From NCBI GenBank assembly GCA_015233615.1, contig JADFXJ010000001.1:42825-106824 (forward strand): a stretch of DNA of 64,000 nucleotides, in the 5' to 3' direction. The position numbers and the translations under genes are program-made. The notes below the pieces were generated by a model that was given only the letters and a program-made list of their open reading frames with translations, searched no databases and was not told the origin of the DNA. This DNA is from Nitrospirota bacterium (GTDB lineage Bacteria > Nitrospirota > Thermodesulfovibrionia > Thermodesulfovibrionales > Magnetobacteriaceae). Position 1 is the first letter of the stretch; each line of letters opens with the position of its first letter. This document shows positions 53,008-61,743 of the stretch, one piece after another.

Positions 53008-54348
53008 ATGAGAAAGAAAATATCGGTCAGAGACCTCAAAATAGGGATGTACATTGACGGCCTGGACATTTCGTGGTTTAAGACTCCTTTTTTGAAGCAT
53101 CGCTTTATTATCAAAGACGAGGAACAGATAGAAAAGATACGAAATGCCTCGCTGAAACATGTTTTCATAGATACCGACAAAGGGATAGACGTGGGGCAAT
53201 CGGTGCCGGTTCAGCCGATATCGGCCTCGCCGTCCAAATCCGCAGAACCAGCAAAACCCGCAGAAACCCCGGAAACCATACCGGAGGCCATAATTGTCAG
53301 GGAAAATCTCTCTAAGGCGCAAAAGCCGGCCATAAGCGCTTCAGGCCCATCAGGTGCTCCGGTTTCCCCATTTTCCGATTACGTTCGAAAAAAGGAAGAC
53401 CTCCTCAACGTGGATCGTCTGAGCATATTGAAAGGCACCAGCGTTGACTTCACCATTTACGTAAAAAATGGCATGGACATAAAAACACTGGCAGAATATG
53501 ACGGGAAAAAAGTTGTAATAACGGATGCCATGCTCGATAGAAAGGGAGAACTCCTGATAGAAAAGAGTAACTTCGCGAAGTACAAGAGCTACCTGAGTGA
53601 CTCTCTGAAAGGAGGCCTCGGAGAGCTGAACTCCCAACAGGTCAAAAACATAATGGTGAAGGAAAACGCCAAGATGATAGTTAAGGAACTACTCGATAAC
53701 CCTGACAACAGTGAAAAAATGCAGGAGTGCAGGGGTGCGGTAGAGGACATCATCACCGCCATTATGGATTCCAGGGGCATCATATCGAACCTTCTTACAA
53801 TAAACAAATATGACTATTATACCTACTCCCACTGCGTTAACGTGAGCGTGTTTTCAGTGGCTACCGCCATAGCTCTCGGCGTTAACAAAGACACCGAACT
53901 TTTTTGCATAGGCATGGGAAGCCTGCTCCACGACATCGGCAAGAACACCATGCCTCCGGAGATACTGAACAAGCCCGAGGAGCGTCTCACCGACTTCGAG
54001 GCGAAAATGCTCAAGGAGCACGTTATCGAGGGATACAACATCGTGAGACTCTACAAGGGCATACCCGACGAGACCTATTACCCTATACTTCAGCACCACG
54101 AAAAGCTCTCCGGTTCCGGCTACCCCTCACAGCTTACCGGAGACAAGATGCACCCCTTCGGGAAAATCGTTGCCCTTACGAACCAGTATGACATCCTTAC
54201 GACCTCCCGTCCCACTTCAAGGGCCATAACTCCTTTCGAGGCTCTCTCTTTCCTGCGTAACAACGGGCTGGATTTTGATTTGAACGTATTCAGGGAGTTT
54301 ATTAAAATCCTGGGCAAGTCCCCGCAAATCACTCAGAGCGAACCGTAA
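53008..54348 (+). CDS. HD-GYP cyclic-di-GMP phosphodiesterase with DUF3391
   Basis: 446 residues. The N-terminal DUF3391 ([31 protein letters not shown]) is followed by a Pro-rich linker (about 70-110) and an HD-GYP domain: [56 protein letters not shown]. Metal-binding HD and the GYP motif are intact, so it should hydrolyse c-di-GMP to GMP. A hybrid kinase gene follows after 4 bases, so the two are likely co-expressed. Confidence 0.93.
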   Translation: MRKKISVRDLKIGMYIDGLDISWFKTPFLKHRFIIKDEEQIEKIRNASLKHVFIDTDKGIDVGQSVPVQPISASPSKSAEPAKPAETPETIPEAIIVRENLSKAQKPAISASGPSGAPVSPFSDYVRKKEDLLNVDRLSILKGTSVDFTIYVKNGMDIKTLAEYDGKKVVITDAMLDRKGELLIEKSNFAKYKSYLSDSLKGGLGELNSQQVKNIMVKENAKMIVKELLDNPDNSEKMQECRGAVEDIITAIMDSRGIISNLLTINKYDYYTYSHCVNVSVFSVATAIALGVNKDTELFCIGMGSLLHDIGKNTMPPEILNKPEERLTDFEAKMLKEHVIEGYNIVRLYKGIPDETYYPILQHHEKLSGSGYPSQLTGDKMHPFGKIVALTNQYDILTTSRPTSRAITPFEALSFLRNNGLDFDLNVFREFIKILGKSPQITQSEP

Positions 54349-54352
54349 AGGC

Positions 54353-57300
54353 ATGGGCAAAAAACACCTTAATTTGGCAGGAAAGCTCAGCCTTCTTATA
54401 ATACTGCCCCAGATGGTGGCCGTTATCGTGATAGCGATACTGGCAACTGGTGTACATGCGAAGATTACGATAGTTTTATTTTCCACTGCGCTATTTCTCA
54501 GTTCCATCTTTTGGCTGTTTCTGGTCAGGAGACTTGTCAAGCCCATTAGCGATCTTACCCGGGAGGCCGGGACTATCGCCCGTACGCAGTTCAACCTGAG
54601 CCTGGAGAAGGATACCGCCCTGGACGAAGTAGCCCAGCTTACGGAGGTCTTCAATCACCTGGTACATGGCTTTAACCAGTATCAGGCCACAATGGAAGAG
54701 AGTTCCGGCGAGCTTGCCGAGGTAAATCAGCAGATGCTCTCGGAGATAATAGAGCGTAAGAGGACGGAGAAAAAACTACAGTATATAGTCGAGTTCATAA
54801 AACTCATAACCACCATATCCTCGACCTTCATAACGATACCTGCCGCCGAGGTGGAAAACTGGCTCTACCATGCCCTTCAGGCCATAGGAAAGGTACTCGG
54901 TGTCGAGCGTGGCTATATAATCGTCTTTTCCAAGGGCAAGGACGGGGGGGCCAGAGCGGAGGGGGGAGCAAAGCCGGACGGGGGAGCCAGGTCTGCATAC
55001 TCCGCAGGTCCACCGGACGCATTCGAATGGAAGATTGACCGTGACGATGACAGTCCATCCATGAAAGACGTTCTTTTCGAAAAGATGAAGTGGTTGTGCC
55101 AGAGGCTCGGGCGATTCGACAACGTCTACATACCAAACACGTATGGCTCCATCGACGACGCCGGCCTATCCGGGGGCGCAGATGAAGACCTGGCCTGCTT
55201 ACGGGAAAGAAAGGTCAAGTCCTTTATAGCGGTACCCATGGTCTACGAAGGAAGACTGACGGGAATGCTTGGGTTTGACGCCGTCGAGTCCCCAAAGATT
55301 TGGTCCGACGACATAATAGCCCTCATCAGGATATGTGGCGAAATATTTGTCAACGCTCTCGAAAGGAAGCGTATCGACGAAGAACTTCTCAACTACCGCC
55401 AACACCTCGAAGAGCTCGTAAAGGATCGTACCCGGGAACTCACGACTACCAACGAGCAACTAGTCCAGGAGATAGCGGAGCGCAAGATGGTACAAGAGCG
55501 ATTAATACGGGCCAAAGAGGCCGCCGAGGAGGCAGACCGCGCCAAGGGCGAGTTTCTCGCCAACATGAGCCACGAGTTGCGCACTCCCATGAACGGCATA
55601 ATCGGCATGACGGAACTGGCCCTCAACACTAATTTAAACGAAGAGCAGAACGAATACCTCACCATGGTAAAGAACTCCTCGAACAGCCTCCTGAGTCTGC
55701 TTAACAGCATTCTGGACTTCTCGAAGATAGAATCCGGTAAAATGGAGTTCGAAGAGATAAACTTCACACTCTCTCATACGCTTGGCTCGGCCCTCGAGCC
55801 TCTGTCCTTAGAGGCAAAGTCCAGGAACGTGCGCTTATATATGGAAATAGACCCAAAAATCCCTGACGAGCTCTGTGGCGACCCTGGCAGGCTTCGCCAG
55901 GTACTGGTGAACCTCGCAGGCAACGCGGTGAAGTTCACCGAGCATGGTGAAATTAAAATCACAGTGGAAGAGGCTCCCTCTGTTATCTCTCAGGACGACT
56001 TACTGAAGGCTAACCAATGTTTCCTCCGTTTTTCCGTGAAAGACACCGGTATAGGTATCCCTCAGGACAAAATAAGCTTCATCTTCGAGAGTTTTACCCA
56101 GGTAGACGGTTCCATGACCAGAAAGTACGGCGGCACCGGGCTGGGACTGTCTATTGCCAAAAAGCTGGTCAACATGATGGGGGGTGAAATCTGGGTGGAG
56201 AGCGAGCTTGGAAAGGGCAGTATCTTTCACTTCACGATTCGCTTCAAGGGCGGTATCATTAACCGCAGCGATTCTTCCCTTTTAGAGGATACAAAACATG
56301 AAGGAGCAAGCATTATCGTCGTAGACTCCGGCGATCAGTGGGTAAAAACCTGCTCCGATATACTGACGGATAAAGGTTTCAGAGTGGAAACGGTTGGCGA
56401 GGGCTCCGTCGCTTTTATCAAGATAAAGTCAGCCATGTCGGCCGGCACTCCATTCGCTCTTGCCATAATCGACTTCCAACTGCCCGATATGGATGGTTTC
56501 GTCCTGTCCGAAAAGATTAAAGCAGACTCCAGGCTTAAGGGTTTGAAAATAATTCTCTCCGTAGCCGCAGGCCTCAAAGGAGATGCTTCACGTTGTAAGG
56601 ACCTCGGCATAGACGGCTACCTTGTAAAGCCTATAACGGATACCAACCTCACAGACGCCGTCACACTGGCACTCTACAGGCAGGAAGAGCCGGTTTCGCA
56701 GGTGATAACCCGGCACTCGGTCCAGGAACTCCGAAGAACTTACAACGTTCTGGTGGCCGAGGACAACATGGTAAACCAGATGTTTACCGCAAGACTTCTC
56801 GAAAGGAAAGGGCATAACGTCGTCGTGGCCAAAAGCGGTAAAGAAGCCGTAGAGGCTCTGAAGGCGGGGCGCTTCGACGTTGTTATCATGGACGTTCAGA
56901 TGCCGGACATGGACGGCCTCGAGGCCACAAGGATTATCAGAAGTTCCGCCGACGTTGGCGAGGGCAAAACCATCCCTATAATCGCCATGACGGCCCACGC
57001 CATGAAAGGAGACAAGGAAAAGTGTCTCAAGGCGGGAATGAGCGATTATATCTCCAAGCCCTTGAGTTCGGATGAGCTTTACCAGATGATGGATCGCCTC
57101 GTAACGGAAAAAAAGCCCAAGCCTGCCATGGAGGCACGTCCACAGGCAAAGATCGTAAACCTTGAAGAGCTTTACGAGAGGGTGGACGGCGACGAGGATA
57201 TAATACACGAGATGTGGCAGATATTTTTGGATACGTCCTCGTCCCTGGTGGATAGCCTGAGTTCAGCCGTAGACGTAAGGGATGCCAGGGAACTCGAAAA

Positions 57301-57499
57301 GAATGCCCATACCCTGAAGGGGATGGCCGCAAACGCAGGGGCTGCCAGGTTGAAGGACGAGGCATTCAAGATGGAACTGGCCGCCAGGAAAAAGGATTTC
57401 AACAAGGCCTCGGCTAACCTGGAAAACTTTAAAGAGCAATACGGTCTTACCATCGCCGCCCTGAACGAGTATCTGCAAAAGGCCAGTGAAAAGGTCTGA
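54353..57499 (+). CDS. Hybrid sensor histidine kinase (HAMP-GAF-HisKA-HATPase-REC-REC-HPt)
   Basis: 1048 residues. Two membrane helices (about 11-31 and 37-58) with almost no periplasmic loop lead into HAMP (58-110), a GAF domain (about 150-345), HisKA ([20 protein letters not shown]), HATPase_c ([20 protein letters not shown]), a first receiver whose acidic pair is reduced (VVDSGD) but keeps its Asp ([12 protein letters not shown]), a second complete receiver ([15 protein letters not shown]) and a C-terminal HPt ([12 protein letters not shown]). The GAF domain contains a repeat-encoded insert ([18 protein letters not shown]). Probably a phosphorelay with the co-transcribed HD-GYP gene. Confidence 0.93.
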   Translation: MGKKHLNLAGKLSLLIILPQMVAVIVIAILATGVHAKITIVLFSTALFLSSIFWLFLVRRLVKPISDLTREAGTIARTQFNLSLEKDTALDEVAQLTEVFNHLVHGFNQYQATMEESSGELAEVNQQMLSEIIERKRTEKKLQYIVEFIKLITTISSTFITIPAAEVENWLYHALQAIGKVLGVERGYIIVFSKGKDGGARAEGGAKPDGGARSAYSAGPPDAFEWKIDRDDDSPSMKDVLFEKMKWLCQRLGRFDNVYIPNTYGSIDDAGLSGGADEDLACLRERKVKSFIAVPMVYEGRLTGMLGFDAVESPKIWSDDIIALIRICGEIFVNALERKRIDEELLNYRQHLEELVKDRTRELTTTNEQLVQEIAERKMVQERLIRAKEAAEEADRAKGEFLANMSHELRTPMNGIIGMTELALNTNLNEEQNEYLTMVKNSSNSLLSLLNSILDFSKIESGKMEFEEINFTLSHTLGSALEPLSLEAKSRNVRLYMEIDPKIPDELCGDPGRLRQVLVNLAGNAVKFTEHGEIKITVEEAPSVISQDDLLKANQCFLRFSVKDTGIGIPQDKISFIFESFTQVDGSMTRKYGGTGLGLSIAKKLVNMMGGEIWVESELGKGSIFHFTIRFKGGIINRSDSSLLEDTKHEGASIIVVDSGDQWVKTCSDILTDKGFRVETVGEGSVAFIKIKSAMSAGTPFALAIIDFQLPDMDGFVLSEKIKADSRLKGLKIILSVAAGLKGDASRCKDLGIDGYLVKPITDTNLTDAVTLALYRQEEPVSQVITRHSVQELRRTYNVLVAEDNMVNQMFTARLLERKGHNVVVAKSGKEAVEALKAGRFDVVIMDVQMPDMDGLEATRIIRSSADVGEGKTIPIIAMTAHAMKGDKEKCLKAGMSDYISKPLSSDELYQMMDRLVTEKKPKPAMEARPQAKIVNLEELYERVDGDEDIIHEMWQIFLDTSSSLVDSLSSAVDVRDARELEKNAHTLKGMAANAGAARLKDEAFKMELAARKKDFNKASANLENFKEQYGLTIAALNEYLQKASEKV

Positions 57500-57540
57500 T
57501 CTAAGGCCCGGTTTTCTGATCTAAGGCCCGGTTTAAGGTT
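57496..57540 (+). repeat. Exact junction duplication
   Basis: The unit ctgatctaaggcccggttt occurs twice in succession immediately after the kinase's last codons; the first copy contains the kinase stop codon. This is one of the cleanest examples of the junction repeats seen across the window. Confidence 0.8.
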
Positions 57541-57932
57541 TGCCCCGACAAGCAATCGAAAGTGAGTTCATTAAAGCCGGTAACGGGACATTTGACTTTG
57601 GGCGTATCGATAAAGACGTGGCTAAGAAAATCGGAGGTAAAGAAGCGCCTATAAGATTGCAAATAGGTAAAACAGTAGGGGATAGCGGTGGTTATGGTAA
57701 ATTTAATATTGAAAGAGACCATAATCGCTATTATAGAATTAAGGCCGGCCGAAGAGGGAGATTTTTACGGAATAACCTCTGCACGCTTTATGGTGCACGC
57801 TTTATGGGTCGTAAAGAATTGTCTAAATTAGAAGAATCACTCTGGGAAAGAAGGGCACTGCCTTCTTCTGGAGAGTCAGAGCAACCCAGCACCCTGCATA
57901 CCCTTCACCCCCACAACGGTTCTGGGGGATGA
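57540..57932 (+). pseudogene. Degraded toxin-like nuclease domain (PBECR-type)
   Basis: The N-terminal part (FDFGRIDKDVAKKIGGKEAP, IRLQIG) and, in another frame, TIIAIIELRPAEEGDFYGIT then SARFM resemble the phage-type PBECR nuclease fold. The end LSKLEESLWERRALPSSGES is back in the first frame. A perfect 14-base tandem duplication (tgcacgctttatgg, 57780-57807) causes one of the shifts; removing one copy gives DFYGITSARFMGRKELSKLE. A further internal deletion is likely near 57715. I consider it a dead gene; the family name is tentative. Confidence 0.5.
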
Positions 57933-58099
57933 TGCTTTGCGCATGGTCCAGAGCGATTCTTCTACTTATACACTTATATTGTAGAACAACCTCCCAAAGA
58001 TGTCAACGATGGTACAGAAAAAAAAGAAAGGCAGATTTGATTGACGCTCCTATTTATGCCATATGACTCAAACAAGAAATTCTTCGAAGGAGGTTGTTC

Positions 58100-59653
58100 G
58101 TGACTGATATTCTGATGTTCGTGACTCCCGTTCTGCTGATAGCAGTTATAGCTATTATGATTATGATCTTAAGAAAAGTATCCCATGTTGATGCCCCGGC
58201 GCTCTTTTCCCGTCTCGATGCTTTCGAAAAGGCCCAGGAACGTTCTGAGCGTATGGTAAGAGATGAAGTAGCCCTGAGCAGAAACGAACTGGGTAAGGCC
58301 GCACAAGCACAGCGGCAGGAACTCTCCGAATCTTTCAAGACGTTCGGAGATTCCGTGATGCGGACAATGGTGGAAGTTGCCAACCTGCAGAAAGTACAAC
58401 TCGATGATTTTTCCGCCAAGCTTACCGCATTTGCAAAAATGAGCGGTGAACGGTTGGATGGTGTCCGTGCCGAATCCGCTACGGGAGCGAAGCAGCTTCG
58501 GGAAGAAGTGGTGGCAACTCTCGGCAGTTTGTCCGAGACGATGAACACTACTATGAGTGGGTTGGCTTCTGCGCAGGCGGCACAACTTGAGACCATGTCA
58601 TCTGCTATTGGTAAGCTTTCGGATTCGAATGAAAATAAGCTTGAGGCGATCAGGGTAACGGTGGAAGCCAAACTCCAGAGTATGCAGAGCGACAACGCCA
58701 GGCAGCTTGATCAGATGCGCCAGACCGTGGACGAGAAACTCCAGGGAACGCTGGAAAAGCGTCTTGGCGAGTCTTTCAGGCAAGTCAGCGAACGCCTGGA
58801 GCAGGTGCACAAGGGGCTTGGAGAGATGCAGACGCTTGCAACCGGCGTCGGTGACCTTAAGAAGGTACTTACGAACGTCAAGACGCGGGGGACATGGGGA
58901 GAGGTGCAGCTTGGGGCACTGTTGGAGCAGGTACTTAATACCGATCAGTTTGCCACCAACAAGGCAACGAAGGATGGCGGAGAGCGTGTCGAGTTTGCTA
59001 TCAAGCTGCCGGGGCAGGGCGCAAACATGGATGAGGTCGTCTGGCTGCCGATTGATGCCAAATTCCCTATCGAAGACTATCAGCGACTTGTCGAGGCTCA
59101 GGAGCGGGCCGATGCCGAAGGGGTGGAGACTGCGGGAAAGCAACTGGAGAGCCGCGTCAAAGCCTGTGCAAAAGACGTCAGCGAAAAGTACTTAAACCCG
59201 CCAAATACCACGGACTTCGGTATTTTGTTTTTGCCCATAGAGGGACTCTTTGCCGAAGTCATTCGCAGAACCGGTTTGACCGAGGTCATTCAACGGGAGT
59301 TCCGCGTGGTTATCGCCGGCCCGACTACGTTGTGGTCGATTATGAACAGCCTTCAGATGGGCTTTCGTACGCTGGCCATACAGAAGCGTTCCAGCGAGGT
59401 ATGGAGCCTCCTTGCTGCCGTCAAGACCGAGTGGACAAAATATGGCGATATTTTAGATGCGGTGCAAAAAAAGCTTCAGCAGGCATCGGACACAATCGAT
59501 AAGGCCAAGGTGAGGTCAAGAGCCGTCGGAAGGAAACTCAAGGACGTGCAGGAGCTTCCAACCGATGAGGCCACCGCATTACTCCCTCGAAATCTGATGG
59601 AACTGGAAGATGATACTAAGTTTGATGAGGGCGACAGAGCGGAAGACGATTAG
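58100..59653 (+). CDS. rmuC: DNA recombination protein RmuC
   Basis: 517 residues from GTG 58100, preceded by AAGGAGG at 58087-58093 at the ideal distance. An N-terminal membrane helix (about 6-26) is followed by a long coiled coil (about 35-240) and the conserved RmuC domain (TRGTWGEVQLGALLEQVL, WLPIDAKFPIEDYQRLVEAQ, GILFLPIEGLFAEVI). It limits inversions at short inverted repeats in E. coli, which may matter in a genome so rich in short repeats. Confidence 0.93.
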   Translation: MTDILMFVTPVLLIAVIAIMIMILRKVSHVDAPALFSRLDAFEKAQERSERMVRDEVALSRNELGKAAQAQRQELSESFKTFGDSVMRTMVEVANLQKVQLDDFSAKLTAFAKMSGERLDGVRAESATGAKQLREEVVATLGSLSETMNTTMSGLASAQAAQLETMSSAIGKLSDSNENKLEAIRVTVEAKLQSMQSDNARQLDQMRQTVDEKLQGTLEKRLGESFRQVSERLEQVHKGLGEMQTLATGVGDLKKVLTNVKTRGTWGEVQLGALLEQVLNTDQFATNKATKDGGERVEFAIKLPGQGANMDEVVWLPIDAKFPIEDYQRLVEAQERADAEGVETAGKQLESRVKACAKDVSEKYLNPPNTTDFGILFLPIEGLFAEVIRRTGLTEVIQREFRVVIAGPTTLWSIMNSLQMGFRTLAIQKRSSEVWSLLAAVKTEWTKYGDILDAVQKKLQQASDTIDKAKVRSRAVGRKLKDVQELPTDEATALLPRNLMELEDDTKFDEGDRAEDD

Positions 59654-59747
59654 TCCGTCAACGGCGTTTTTATGTCGAGATTCCGGATGATCATTTTTAC
59701 GAAAAGGAACCGTTCCCATATTATTTTATGTCCCACCAAAATTGTTA

Positions 59748-59776
59748 TAGACAATTCTATGGAATTATAGTATACT
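59748..59776 (+). promoter_or_regulatory. Promoter of the small Cys-Cys peptide gene
   Basis: TAGACA (59748-59753), 17 bases, TATACT (59771-59776). With the transcription start near 59783 the leader is about 60 bases. Good spacing and match to sigma-70 consensus. Confidence 0.6.
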
Positions 59777-59842
59777 CTTATACGTAATGTTTACCATGGG
59801 CAGCGTAGCTCCCTGTAAAATGACTTATAGGAGGTTCGTGAT

Positions 59843-59962
59843 ATGAAAAAGATAAGCATAATTCGACATGCAGCAGGTTCCCAAAGCGACTGTTGCTTTG
59901 CAGGTCCCATCATAATTATGGGTATGGACTGTTGCCTATCAGGTGTCTTATATACTTTCTAA
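59843..59962 (+). CDS. Small peptide gene with two Cys-Cys motifs (39 aa)
   Basis: MKKISIIRHAAGSQS is followed by DCCFAGPIIIMGM and DCCLSGVLYTF. The repeated D-C-C-x-x-G units, hydrophobic between, suggest a metal-binding, membrane-active or modified peptide. The gene is well supported: AGGAGG lies 8 bases before the ATG, a good promoter is upstream and a hairpin is downstream. No modifying enzyme is adjacent. I do not recognise a family. Confidence 0.6.
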   Translation: MKKISIIRHAAGSQSDCCFAGPIIIMGMDCCLSGVLYTF

Positions 59963-59991
59963 TGCGGAGGGTTTATTAAGATGGCAAGAAT

Positions 59992-60020
59992 AGACGGAAG
60001 GTGGGCAACGCTTTCCGTCT
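59992..60020 (+). terminator. Hairpin after the small peptide gene
   Basis: Perfect arms agacggaa (59992-59999) and ttccgtct (60013-60020), then acttattct. The T tract is weak, so terminator or RNA-stability element are both possible. A 16-codon frame with GGAGGG overlaps it and is probably not a gene. Confidence 0.5.
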
Positions 60021-60021
60021 A

Positions 60022-60328
60022 CTTATTCTAATTGGCATTCATATAGGTAATATGAGATTATTAGCAGTCCCTTGGGGAGCATTACACGGGGATGCCAGTG
60101 GCTCCCGATCACACACTCAGAAGGGGTAGCGGAGGACACCGAAGGTGGCCGAAGCGAGGGGAAGGCTTTCCCCTCCTCATTTCTTGTGCTTTGTTTGCTA
60201 TTATGACCACAACCTGGTATTAAGCAACCGTTCACCCGTTCTTATAAGCCGTCCGGGAGCATTGGGTTACTCCATATTTTTACAGCTAAAAATAGAGCAT
60301 CCATTTCTATTTAAAAGTTGAGCTAAAT
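60022..60328. other. Unexplained, GC-richer structured stretch
   Basis: Several local palindromes occur (gggagcat/ggctccc, gaggacaccgaaggtggcc, gaggggaaggctttcccctc). It could be a structured RNA or the end of a decayed insertion element. A 70-codon minus-strand frame (60023-60235) has no support. I cannot match it to tmRNA, SRP RNA, RNase P RNA or a riboswitch. Confidence 0.3.
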
Positions 60329-61711
60329 TCATATTGTTCCACTTAAAAAACCTGCAGCCCATCCTATAGATGTTCCGAGAACATTTAAAGCTGAATATAT
60401 ATTAGCTGAATCTTTTATAATAGGACCGGCTGTTTTTAATATTTCTAAAGTTTTATCAAAAGTCGTTCGAAGGTAGTTTTTGTTAATGGAAATATCGGTT
60501 GTATCGTCTTTCAGCTTGCTTATTGCATCATTAAGGGCTTCCTGAGCTTTGGCCAGTTCTTCATTTCCAAGCGCGGAGCCGTTTACGGCCTCTAAAAGAT
60601 CTTCCGTAGATTTTATAAGCGCAGCTTTTAAGGCTTTTTCGCTAAGCTTGATCTTATCCTTCGGCAGGTTTTCTTCAAACCATTTTTTGAATATTGTGCC
60701 AGCTATTTTGTTGGGTTTGTTTTTGTCTGTTCTGTCTATTACGCCATGGTACCTAAGAGTGGTGAGACTATCTTGAACGTTGCTGATTAGACTAGGATGA
60801 ATGGCGTCTTTTAACTCGATTCCAGTTAAAAAACTATCTTTACTTTCCGCCAATAAATGGTAAATCGTACATTCAGTCTCACTAAAACCATCTCGCCACG
60901 TGTTAAAATCTCTGTGTTCTTCCTGAAATTTAGTTTTGGCAGTATATAAAGCCATTTCATCTACTGCATTTCCATTGCGAGGCAGATTTTCGCAAATTCC
61001 TTGCATGATATAAGGATGTCTGCCTGTAATATCCACGAAGTACTCTCTCACTTCAGGTCTGAATCCATAGGGAAAACCTTTGCAGATTAGGTTATCGGCC
61101 GCTTTTTCCGAAACGATTTCCAAATATTTATATTTTAAATTATTAAGCGGAGAACCATGTGATATAAGATTAGAAAGTATCTTTACTCCAGTGGTAATGA
61201 GTCTGAAATTCCTTGCAAAATCGGAGTTCATCAAAAAATTTCTAAGGTTTTGAAAAAATAAATCATTATTTAACTTTGTTGAAAGCATATCGAGTTCGTC
61301 GATAAGAAGCACAACGAGCCAGTTGTCTCCATATTTAGATTCAAACATTGGCTTTATTTGATCCAGATGTTTTTTGAAATTATCATAATCATGTCCATTG
61401 TCGGCATAGAGCCAGCTTGCGTTGCAAAGTCCTTTCACAGTCTGGCTATAGATCTCTCTGAAAACACCGCGTACCGTAAAATCGTCTAATCCCTGCGCAT
61501 CAATATAGCAAGGCTTCACATTAAACAGCTCAATTTTAGACGGTATTTTTAATACTTCCTCGATTTTACGGAGAATCGAAGTCTTTCCACATCGCCGTCC
61601 TCCAATAATGGCGTATGACTCGCCGTTCTTTAATCCGTTCATTATATCGTTTAAAATATCTTCATGGCCTACAAACATATCATTATTTACAATTGTTGAA
61701 CTATACCCCAT
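60329..61711 (-). CDS. AAA ATPase with C-terminal helical/hydrophobic region
   Basis: 460 residues. The P-loop is IIGGRRCGKTSILRKI at about 36-52, Walker B-like VVLLIDELDML at about 135, then a winged-helix-like segment (LLAESKDSFLTGIELKDAIH). The last 110 residues are a helical region ending in hydrophobic NVLGTSIGWAAGFLSGT, perhaps a membrane-inserting end. The start MGYSSTIVNN is typical for this AAA group (ORC/STAND-like). The WD40 ATPase gene upstream ends 32 bases away, so they form a two-gene unit. Confidence 0.8.
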   Translation of the reverse strand: MGYSSTIVNNDMFVGHEDILNDIMNGLKNGESYAIIGGRRCGKTSILRKIEEVLKIPSKIELFNVKPCYIDAQGLDDFTVRGVFREIYSQTVKGLCNASWLYADNGHDYDNFKKHLDQIKPMFESKYGDNWLVVLLIDELDMLSTKLNNDLFFQNLRNFLMNSDFARNFRLITTGVKILSNLISHGSPLNNLKYKYLEIVSEKAADNLICKGFPYGFRPEVREYFVDITGRHPYIMQGICENLPRNGNAVDEMALYTAKTKFQEEHRDFNTWRDGFSETECTIYHLLAESKDSFLTGIELKDAIHPSLISNVQDSLTTLRYHGVIDRTDKNKPNKIAGTIFKKWFEENLPKDKIKLSEKALKAALIKSTEDLLEAVNGSALGNEELAKAQEALNDAISKLKDDTTDISINKNYLRTTFDKTLEILKTAGPIIKDSANIYSALNVLGTSIGWAAGFLSGTI

Positions 61712-61743
61712 TTTACAGCCTCCCTTCGAGTATTATAATTTTT

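Noticed and set aside
59963-60020. 16-codon frame after the small peptide gene
   Set aside because: It overlaps the hairpin almost entirely, so the hairpin is the simpler explanation.
60023-60235. 70-codon minus-strand frame
   Set aside because: No ribosome site and no recognisable motif; overlaps palindromes.
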